Below the pieces are notes generated by a model, which was not told the DNA's origin, searched no databases, and was given only the letters and a program-made list of their open reading frames with translations. A program made the translations under genes and the position numbers. A DNA stretch of 64,000 nt from G965216255 sp965216255 (GTDB lineage: Bacteria; Bacteroidota; Rhodothermia; Rhodothermales; Bin80): positions 1,054,001-1,118,000 of the forward strand of contig OZ244148.1 of assembly GCA_965216255.1 (NCBI GenBank), written 5' to 3'. Shown here piece after piece: positions 56,683-64,000 of the stretch (position 1 is the first letter of the stretch; the number at the start of each line of letters is the position of its first letter).

Positions 56683-57042
56683 TGTGATCGGTCACAGCAA
56701 ACCGTCCGAATTCCAACAGGCGTGTCCTACCGGTGCGAAAGCCAGGCCCGAAGTGCTCGGGCTCCTCCTCCAGGTCCCGGCAGCTCATGTACGAACGTAC
56801 ATGGGCTCTTCGACACCGCGGGTCTGAGTTCCTCTCACCAATACGAGACAGTTCATTTTGCCTTCGGCCGCCCGAACGTTGGGCTTTTCTGTGCTCCATA
56901 ACCCTGTCCGCACGCATCACTACCGACGTTTTGCCGCCATCCTCACGGATGGCGGCGCACGGCTCACGAAGGCATGAGTTGGGTTGAGGCTTCATATCAC
57001 GGGACTCGCACCCGCTATGTGTCGCCAGTTATCTTGGCGCAC
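56318..57042 (-). other. internally deleted class-C-like group II intron
   Basis: Minus strand. The 5' end GTGCGCCAAGATAACTGGCG at 57042 fits the GUGYG consensus. Domain I-like sequence continues through GCGGGTGCGAGTCCCGTG, AACTGTCTCGTATTGGTGAG and GTGTCGAAGAGCCCATG (to ~56800). This joins directly to the C-terminal RT/maturase frame (56483-56790): CRDLEEEPEHFGPGF, TRLLEFGRFAV, ETCDFPGFAHHGCIDRKGRF, LPEGAYLMRVH-stop. Domain V (~56355-56388) and a domain VI hairpin (~56321-56345) follow. The catalytic RT half is deleted. 57043-57258 shows no gene. Confidence 0.75.
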
Positions 57043-57258
57043 CACCGGGCGCGGGCCTCTTACGCAAGACCATATAAATGGATAGTAGACTACCACCTCA
57101 ATTGCGCATGCCGGACTAGCTACCCCGGCTTTCACGCCATTGCCGCGAGCCGCAGCCTGCTTGCCACTCGCGGATCTATGGCTTAGCAAAGCGACCATTC
57201 AACATCAAGACCGACACGCTGCGGGCATCCTAGACCATGCTGCAAGAGCAAAGGGCCG

Positions 57259-60200
57259 CTACTTCGCTACCACCATTCGCCCTGCCGCAATGCTGCTACC
57301 CAATGATGAATTTGCGATTACCCGGAGCAAATAGGTACCGGAAGCCAAGCTTGAAGCGTGTACCCATACGGGGCGGTTCGTACCCGCCTCAACTTGCTGT
57401 GCCAGTACCGTCATTACTCTACGACCCAGTATGTCCACTACCTCGATCGAAACGTCCGCCCGCTCCGGCAAATCGACCAGGACACGCGTAGATTCGTTAA
57501 ATGGATTGGGGTAGTTGCCGGCCAGCGCAAAGCTCGTTGGTAATTCGTCTACGGTTTCGACCGACGTAATCACGGATGGGAAGAACGTGCTGCCATCCTG
57601 TTCTACGCCCATTAGGCTTATGCCCTGCGCCGAGGAGTTACCCGTGCCAGAGAGGTTGAGCACAAACGACTGACTTTGGTATTGATCCAGCTCCAGATGG
57701 TAGACATCAATCTGACGACCATTGTTGGCCGTTGTAATCTCAACGTTGTACGCGACTGGCGCCAAACGAACGTAGCTGCCAACTTCCTTCCAGCCAATGT
57801 TGTTGGCGAGCACGCGAATCACGTCGGAATTGTTCGTTGGATCGATTACCCGAAGATCTACCAGCCCGAGATCACGCGCTCCATGTGCGATATAGAATTC
57901 GACGCTATTTGCGTCCCTGGCGCCAAGCCGGACTTCATCCACAACCTCTATTGCGATTTCGCTTCTATCCCCATGCATGATCACGTTATAATTAACGCCG
58001 TGCAGGAACCGAACGATCTCCGAAGCCATTGGGGTGGAATTTCCCTGATCTGCCGCCGCAACTATATCAATCTTGTGTTCGCCGCGTACTACGTTGACAA
58101 ACTGAGTCGCCGTCTGGAAGGACCAATCATTGCCAATACGATTGTTATCCACGTACACATCAATGGGCGTATCCGCCACGTTCTGAATGAATTGAACGCT
58201 GACAAATCCGCCACTCTGAGGGGGCAAAGTAATCGGGTTCTGCAAGAAGTTCGACGCGATGCCTATAATACTGCACCGCTTGAGTTGCACCCCCTTTTGT
58301 GCAACGTTCAACATGCCATCAATGTAGCCGTTCACAGAAAATGAATTGACATTCGTGCCGTCATCCTCAAGGTCGTACAAGCCAGCCAGACGAGGATTCG
58401 TGCCGTCACAATCCCACTGCACCAGTCGGAGTCCCCGATAGTCATATACGTTGGCAAGACCGGACGCGGCAATACGTACGTTCGCATATTGCGTAATCGT
58501 CTGATCCACGCTTACCATCCAGGTCATGTCGCCAACTGCATCCAGCGTGAGTGTGCCGCCATCGTGGGCAGGCACAACGAGCCCTTCTTCAGGCCAGTCC
58601 AAGCCAGCGGCTGCGAGTTCCCTGGCAATGTCCACCGTAACGATCTTCGTCGTTCCCAGATCATTGGGGAATTGCAACATGAGTGGAAGAAACTGCGAGA
58701 TGCTTTCACCATCCACCATGGACGCTGACCCCGTCGGGAAGATATACCCGCCGTCATCATTGCCACCGCTTGCATTGCCGAACCTCACGGAGCGTGCAAG
58801 TGGACCGTTGACATAGCTCTCGATAGATCCCGAAAGTACGGAACCAGAATCTGCAACATTGCGGTCGACCAAGCTGGTCTCGAGGTCTGTTGCTCCCACC
58901 GTCCACAGAAACACAGCATCTTGCGTTTCTGTATTAATCACGCCGCGACTGAGTGTCAGCTTACCGCCGTAATCATTTTGTTTCACCGGTCCTTCAAGGA
59001 ATATGGCGTCGGTCGGATCTTCCTTCAAGGATAGCATGATAACGGATGCAAACTGTGCCTCCGCAACGTCGTCGTGCCAGATAGATTGCGATTCGTCGCC
59101 CATGAACGTAATCGGGCCGCTCAGGCCCTGCTGCTCTGGGCCGTAACCAGTACGTGCAAGGCATTCGCCAGTACCGGCAAAATAATAGGCGCCCGTAACA
59201 ATGGTCTGACCAAGAGTATCCGATTTCGGCCATGCATCCCCACATCCGTTTCCATGCACGTAACTATTCTGCAGTGTTTTGCTTTCGCTTGAGCCTACGA
59301 AGAAGTCGCCCATGACAGTGTGCGTACCGGTGTTCAAGTTGAACAGGGCGCTGGCGGTAGTGTCAGTGCCCAGCCTGAAGGCACCGAAGACTTCCACATC
59401 GCCAAAAGTTGTGAAACTCCCACCCGTCTGCTGGAACAAACCGGCCAAATTATCAGATCCAATCCTTAGCACGCCTGGAACTACTGTGACTGTGCCTCCC
59501 TCCTGCGTAAATGTCGTAGTAATTCCCAATTCATCAATGGTGCCCTTGACGTCAAGCAATCCATCAAGATGAGTCAGACTAAATACATTTACTACGTCCA
59601 AATTCGCGTCAGAACCTACAGCTTGGAATCCACTTCCTTCAAGAAGAACCTCTCCAGCGAGCTTGTCAATAACGATCCCAGGCAAATGCTTCGTTCCACC
59701 CGCCGTTTCCAACTGCAATACGGTTGCCGCGCTACCCAGGAGCATTATGGCCCCGCCATTAACCGCAGACTTGGAATGGGATGCGCGAGCCGATTTCAAT
59801 CGAAGGATCTGCTCCCGCAAATTCTCAAGACTTGCCGGACTGGCAACTTCACGGACCCGGCCCAAACCACGCATAATTGAATCAGTGAGGTCCCTCTGGA
59901 TAGCCGGCTTAATCGAAGAGACAGCTCCCTGCTCCGCGGGATATCCCGTCTCGCTTCGCCCGACGATGCGCATCAAGGCATTTTCGTCCTTGAGCTCGAT
60001 TTCAATCATTCCCACTCCCGAAGACCGCTGAAGTCTGGTTGCAGACGTAAGTTGCCTTCGCGCGTGACGCAACTGAGGATTCGGCGCGGATTCGTCGGCC
60101 TTTCTGGCCGCTTGGCTGCCCGCCATACACGGCACGCCAGCAACCGAGTCGCACAAGAATCCACCCACTCCCACATCAATTGTCACAGGGGCGTTCTCAG

Positions 60201-63200
60201 ACGCATCGCCGAATGCAACCAAATTGTGTCCGGCAATGTCAAGCGCACCTTCGACAATCCGCAAGCTGTTGGCAAAGTGACTGTAGCCAGGATTGAGCGC
60301 CACCACTGCGCGGGTCTCAAGCTCACAACGCGAACTTATGACGATATCGCGAACCAACCCCCCACCGAACGCAGATTCGGCTGACGGCCACAATTGCCCG
60401 GCGCTACGGCTTACCCCACTTCCGTATTCAAGTGAAAGACCATGCAGCCGCGGCATATAATTCTCGCCCACCAGCAAGGTCACATCGCCGCCATCAGACA
60501 AATTTAGGTCACCGCTCCCGTATCCGACGCTTACATTTCGCTGCAAATAAAGAGTCTTGTCTTCGGCAACAGCCAACGTTCCGGAGTACAGGTTCAATCC
60601 CACGCCTATTGTCAGTTCTTCGGAAAGCGTAACGGTCGCCGCTCTTGACTTGAACACCTCGAGCCACGGTAGTTGCATAACAGTCTGGGTGCCGTCATTT
60701 TCCTCGTAAGGCGATAAAATCTCGTCACCGGTGACTTGCGATCTAGTACCCGTGTACCTAATGTAAGCCGGTCTCGCATTTTGGGATACATATACGATCA
60801 TCGCCGAGCCCTTGTCAAGGGAACCGTCATCGTGCATGGATAGCCGCCTGTACCTCGAATTCTCAAGGTCAATATCCGACATGTCAAGTTTGCCGTTGGT
60901 TACCAAAACACCAGAGCGAATTTCGAGGTTCTGTATCCGCAAGGCTGCACCCGCCTGCTCCTCGTGCAGTATTATCTTCGCATCCAAGGCCGTCTTATTG
61001 ATCTGAACAGATCCAATGTCTAGTGTGATACCCTCGGGAAGACGAATGTCCTGATCAAATTCTCCTGAGAAAATGATCTTGTTGCCATAGGCGGTACGCG
61101 GTTCATCAAGAATTTGAAAACTACGGTCAAATCCGCAGATATTGGAGGGTATCTGCTTGTCTCTGTAGATGATAAATTCGGGAGTTATGGAAGCCATGGA
61201 CACCAAAGGAAACGGGTTGCCGCTTTCTGCATAGAAATCATCTTCCAAAGCCAAATTGTGATAAAAATTGTGGGCATCCAGCACAGTGCGCGAATTGCCC
61301 TTAGCCTCATAAGGACCGAATACCGTCGACGTTCGCTCCGGGCGAGTTCCCGCGGGGGTAGCGGAATTATCCTGAATTTCCGGAGCGCTGTCACCCAGGA
61401 AATAGAGCCCTTCCACGCAGTTCGCGGTACTGCTGTTGTCTGTGTCCCGGAGATACACGCCCCCGTATATCCGGACCGGAGTGAAGAAATAGACGCCGCT
61501 GTAACGCGAGGTCATTCCGTCCTGATCACAATTGACAGAAGCCCCTACGCCCGTGCCCCCTACGCTTCCGGCTATGTTGGCAGCATCGATTCGATCCGTG
61601 CCAAGTATTTCGAGATCCTCGGTCAGGTCTTCTAGCTTCCAAAACTCAGTGCGCGCGCGGCCCATGTTGCGAAATGTTCCGTCGAACCGCGTGGCCGCAG
61701 TCATGAAGACGGTTCCACCTCTGTTGATGAAAGTCCCACCGTCTCCGATTTCGGCCATGTCGATGCAGACACCACCCTGACCCATCTTGAGGATTTCCAT
61801 TTCGATGGATCCCTTCCCTGTTACCCGGAAACAACCTGCTGGTGTGTTGGCAAATCCATCCAGATCGCTCCCACTAACCATTTCTTCCTCAGGACTCAGA
61901 ACCAGGTTCTCGCTACCAACAATCTTGGCATCCTCTTCCACGGTCAACGCTCCGGGATCCGCAGCCTCCAGTTCTGAGGCAACGACGAGCTCCACATCCG
62001 CCATATCGAGCACCATGCCCTGCCTAACCCGCAACGAATGGCGAACTGTTAGCCGGGGCTCTTCAGTGCCACTACAATTGGCACCGGTGTTCATCTCGAC
62101 ATTTCCGTTGATCGTAAGCTGTTCGAATGTGCCCTGAAGACATCCGGCGCCACCCGTAACTAGCTGCGGTTTGTCACCATTTCCCAACTCCACCGCCCCG
62201 CGGAACCCCGCCGCCCCCACGGGGCCGCTCAAGATAATCTCGTCGGATTCTAAGCGAAGCGCTGTGCCGCGATGGGCTGTGACTACTGCCCCTCCAAGAT
62301 TGAGATCGCCCTTAAGCACTACGGTTCCTTTAACCGCCATGGGCTCATCCCCATTTTCGACGTAGGTGCTAATGCGAATCCGGTGGAGAACCTCGACTTC
62401 TTCGTCAAAAAAGATCGCCGTTATGCTGCCCTCGCTACGAAGACGTACGAAGATAACGGCGTAATCATTCTCGACACGGCCGATGGCTTCTGGAAAGCTG
62501 CACGGCGAATTGTAGCTGCAGTCACCGCTTCCGTTGCGCTCCACGTACAAGAAGGCCGCATCGTTGTCCCCTATCGTAACATCTACCTCGGCGGTCACAC
62601 CGGTAAACATCCCTCCGTCGGCCGTATGCGTCACCGTCTCCTCTTCGTCATCCAACCCATCATCGTCCTCCTGCGCCGTCACCATCACCGTCTGAGCAGA
62701 ACTCCAATTCATGGTCGTAAACGTCAGCATGGAGGGCGTGACCGTCAGATCCGTATCTTGGCCCAGCTCTATATCCACCGTAACATCGCCCGTCGGCGCA
62801 TCCGATAGACTGACCGTGTACTGCACACCTGCCACATCACCTTCGTCTACCTCCACCTCAGTTGCACTGAGCACCAATGATACTCCGTCGTCATCCGTAA
62901 TCGTGACCTGTACTTCGGCAGTAGTGATATACCCGCCCCCCGCGGCCGTATGCGTCACGGTCTCCTCTTCGTCATCCAACCCATCATCGTCCTCCTGCGC
63001 CGTTACCACCACCGTCTGAGCAGAACTCCAATTCAAGGTCGAAAACATCAGCATGGAGGGCGTGACCGTCAGATCCGTAACTTGGCCCAGCTCTATATCC
63101 ACCGTAACATCGCCCGTCGGCGCATCCGATAGTTTGACCGTGTACTGCACACCTGCCACATCCCCTTCCTCTACCTCCACCTCAGTTTCACTGAGCACTA

Positions 63201-63753
63201 ATGTCCCTGCGGAACCACCAGACAAGCTCACGGCTATGTCCGTTCCATTCGTCCACGGCCTTACGCTCACGCTCGACCATAGATAATTGGTGCCATTGGT
63301 AGTTGGGAGACCATTGGATTGCGGGTTTATCCCGGCGTCCGCCAACGCGAAGGTACTGGTGCCGATAGTCAGTGAAAGGCTTGCCTTTTGGTCAGCTGTG
63401 AGTGCATTGTTCAGGGTTAGATGCAGCGTATTATCGCCTTGAAAACCTCCGTAGTGCCTAATCGACCATACTTCATAGGCATCGGCTCCCATGGTAAAAG
63501 ACCCGTTATCCAGTGAGCCAAACACGTTGAATACACTACCTATCTCACATACTTGATAATATGGAGCATTGTTACTCTTGCAGTAACCGCTCAGACCAAA
63601 ACTTTCGCCGGACGGGTTTAGCGTCGCAGACCATACTTGTGCTGCCACTGGAGAAACGAGTGTTGGCGCAAGCCCCATAAGGACGGAACCAATTGCGACT
63701 GCCCTAAGCCATTTGGCACGATGCAGGGCCGAGAGCACGGCGGCAAAGCGCAT
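57259..63753 (-). CDS. giant type IX-secreted surface protein (2164 residues)
   Basis: Start placed at MRFAAVLSALHRAKWLRAVA, giving a Sec signal cleaved after VSPVAAQ. Order: a unique beta domain (~35-165), two near-identical 108-residue Calx-beta-like repeats (LSETEVEVEEGDVAGVQYTV; LSATEVEVDEGDVAGVQYTV), a very long beta-helix-like region (~400-1750) with many short Gly/Asn/Asp-rich strands, DUF4397-like domains (FIQNVADTPIDVYVDNNRIG), and a C-terminal T9SS sorting domain FALAGNYPNPFNESTRV...SGTYLLRVIA. Such proteins cross the outer membrane by the Por system and are anchored or released. Adhesion or polysaccharide binding is possible; no catalytic motif is seen. Confidence 0.9.
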   Translation of the reverse strand: MRFAAVLSALHRAKWLRAVAIGSVLMGLAPTLVSPVAAQVWSATLNPSGESFGLSGYCKSNNAPYYQVCEIGSVFNVFGSLDNGSFTMGADAYEVWSIRHYGGFQGDNTLHLTLNNALTADQKASLSLTIGTSTFALADAGINPQSNGLPTTNGTNYLWSSVSVRPWTNGTDIAVSLSGGSAGTLVLSETEVEVEEGDVAGVQYTVKLSDAPTGDVTVDIELGQVTDLTVTPSMLMFSTLNWSSAQTVVVTAQEDDDGLDDEEETVTHTAAGGGYITTAEVQVTITDDDGVSLVLSATEVEVDEGDVAGVQYTVSLSDAPTGDVTVDIELGQDTDLTVTPSMLTFTTMNWSSAQTVMVTAQEDDDGLDDEEETVTHTADGGMFTGVTAEVDVTIGDNDAAFLYVERNGSGDCSYNSPCSFPEAIGRVENDYAVIFVRLRSEGSITAIFFDEEVEVLHRIRISTYVENGDEPMAVKGTVVLKGDLNLGGAVVTAHRGTALRLESDEIILSGPVGAAGFRGAVELGNGDKPQLVTGGAGCLQGTFEQLTINGNVEMNTGANCSGTEEPRLTVRHSLRVRQGMVLDMADVELVVASELEAADPGALTVEEDAKIVGSENLVLSPEEEMVSGSDLDGFANTPAGCFRVTGKGSIEMEILKMGQGGVCIDMAEIGDGGTFINRGGTVFMTAATRFDGTFRNMGRARTEFWKLEDLTEDLEILGTDRIDAANIAGSVGGTGVGASVNCDQDGMTSRYSGVYFFTPVRIYGGVYLRDTDNSSTANCVEGLYFLGDSAPEIQDNSATPAGTRPERTSTVFGPYEAKGNSRTVLDAHNFYHNLALEDDFYAESGNPFPLVSMASITPEFIIYRDKQIPSNICGFDRSFQILDEPRTAYGNKIIFSGEFDQDIRLPEGITLDIGSVQINKTALDAKIILHEEQAGAALRIQNLEIRSGVLVTNGKLDMSDIDLENSRYRRLSMHDDGSLDKGSAMIVYVSQNARPAYIRYTGTRSQVTGDEILSPYEENDGTQTVMQLPWLEVFKSRAATVTLSEELTIGVGLNLYSGTLAVAEDKTLYLQRNVSVGYGSGDLNLSDGGDVTLLVGENYMPRLHGLSLEYGSGVSRSAGQLWPSAESAFGGGLVRDIVISSRCELETRAVVALNPGYSHFANSLRIVEGALDIAGHNLVAFGDASENAPVTIDVGVGGFLCDSVAGVPCMAGSQAARKADESAPNPQLRHARRQLTSATRLQRSSGVGMIEIELKDENALMRIVGRSETGYPAEQGAVSSIKPAIQRDLTDSIMRGLGRVREVASPASLENLREQILRLKSARASHSKSAVNGGAIMLLGSAATVLQLETAGGTKHLPGIVIDKLAGEVLLEGSGFQAVGSDANLDVVNVFSLTHLDGLLDVKGTIDELGITTTFTQEGGTVTVVPGVLRIGSDNLAGLFQQTGGSFTTFGDVEVFGAFRLGTDTTASALFNLNTGTHTVMGDFFVGSSESKTLQNSYVHGNGCGDAWPKSDTLGQTIVTGAYYFAGTGECLARTGYGPEQQGLSGPITFMGDESQSIWHDDVAEAQFASVIMLSLKEDPTDAIFLEGPVKQNDYGGKLTLSRGVINTETQDAVFLWTVGATDLETSLVDRNVADSGSVLSGSIESYVNGPLARSVRFGNASGGNDDGGYIFPTGSASMVDGESISQFLPLMLQFPNDLGTTKIVTVDIARELAAAGLDWPEEGLVVPAHDGGTLTLDAVGDMTWMVSVDQTITQYANVRIAASGLANVYDYRGLRLVQWDCDGTNPRLAGLYDLEDDGTNVNSFSVNGYIDGMLNVAQKGVQLKRCSIIGIASNFLQNPITLPPQSGGFVSVQFIQNVADTPIDVYVDNNRIGNDWSFQTATQFVNVVRGEHKIDIVAAADQGNSTPMASEIVRFLHGVNYNVIMHGDRSEIAIEVVDEVRLGARDANSVEFYIAHGARDLGLVDLRVIDPTNNSDVIRVLANNIGWKEVGSYVRLAPVAYNVEITTANNGRQIDVYHLELDQYQSQSFVLNLSGTGNSSAQGISLMGVEQDGSTFFPSVITSVETVDELPTSFALAGNYPNPFNESTRVLVDLPERADVSIEVVDILGRRVMTVLAQQVEAGTNRPVWVHASSLASGTYLLRVIANSSLGSSIAAGRMVVAK
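62560..63207. repeat. two 324-bp tandem repeats inside the giant T9SS protein gene
   Basis: The segment around 62636 recurs at 62960 (offset 324 bp, 108 codons) with very few differences, encoding the two Calx-beta-like repeats. The near-identity at DNA level suggests recent duplication or conversion and possible copy-number change. Confidence 0.85.
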
Positions 63754-64000
63754 CGGACTAGCAATGGTCCTTATGGTCGAAGGTCCTTCCGCGAAGTACG
63801 CTGAAGGCTGTGCCTGCCTTGGTGGATTACTTCCCACAGATATCGCGATCCTACGGTCTATCGGTCCACGGTCTTCCATAACTTCGCCTGTGTGTGGTGG
63901 TAGTAATTGGTTCAGCAGGTGCTGGGCGCGAGCAAGTCCAGGATTAAATATTTCGTGGCAATCACGGACGCGAAATCACCTAGCTTGGGCTCAATTGGGC

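Noticed and set aside
56471..56827. 118-codon plus-strand ORF beside repeat unit B (and the equivalent at 51415)
   Set aside because: Antisense to the group II intron RT C-terminus, which has recognisable family motifs.
1..64000. CRISPR arrays, rRNA genes, prophage structural genes
   Set aside because: No regularly spaced short direct repeats, no rRNA-like sequence and no capsid, tail or terminase motifs were seen.

Overview
This window is bacterial chromosome of moderately high GC. It most likely comes from a member of the Rhodothermota/Balneolota branch near Bacteroidota (inference). The main reason is the giant surface protein at the right end, which closes with a type IX secretion (Por) sorting domain containing the YPNPFN signature. 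A K+-dependent membrane pyrophosphatase, lipobox lipoproteins and a LolCDE-like operon with a beta-barrel are consistent with this. No 16S rRNA or phylogenetic marker was compared.

Layout. Positions 1-2.1 kb hold a broken IS1634-type transposase and a tyrosine recombinase that has lost both catalytic arginines. From 2.4 to 8.5 kb, on the minus strand, there is a housekeeping block: tRNA-Gln, prs, rplY (L25/Ctc), pth, hppA and a two-lipoyl 2-oxoacid dehydrogenase E2. From 8.6 to 22.9 kb, mostly plus strand, a nucleotide-sugar cluster (UDP-glucuronate decarboxylase, GDP-fucose synthase, GDP-mannose dehydratase, two sugar nucleotidyltransferases, an RmlC-like cupin) runs without a gap into hexuronate catabolism (uxaA, uxaC, a KduI/IolB-type isomerase, a DctPQM TRAP transporter, uxaB). 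cysS and an HhH-GPD protein follow.

From 25 to 46 kb intact operons alternate with decayed mobile DNA. An LpqC/PHB-depolymerase-like esterase is cut exactly at its catalytic serine codon by about 4.2 kb of foreign DNA flanked by a 4-5 bp target repeat. That insert carries IS21 and IS4 remnants, the C-terminal part of a ThiF/E1-like protein, a predicted papain-like cysteine protease broken by a tetranucleotide expansion, and a small partner ORF. Next come a 1319-residue multi-membrane-span NtrY-like histidine kinase, a frameshifted TnpB, an IS256 remnant, a DUF6503-like lipoprotein, an operon of LolA-like protein, two FtsX-type permeases, an ATPase and an outer-membrane barrel, a beta-propeller lipoprotein, and IS3 plus IS21 (istB) remnants.

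From 46.6 to 56.7 kb lies a 5,056-bp direct tandem duplication. Each unit encodes a protein of about 1525 residues with Calx-beta-like repeats and an autotransporter-like C-terminal barrel. Each is preceded by the 3' part of a class-C-like group II intron. Copy B also retains an internally deleted intron with its 5' GUGCG end. From 57.3 to 63.8 kb is a 2164-residue T9SS-secreted surface protein.

At least seven transposon or intron families are present and each shows stops, frameshifts or lost catalytic residues, so this is a mobile-element graveyard beside well-kept metabolic operons. The best candidate for an undescribed system is the relict ThiF/E1-like plus cysteine-protease cassette inside the split esterase.
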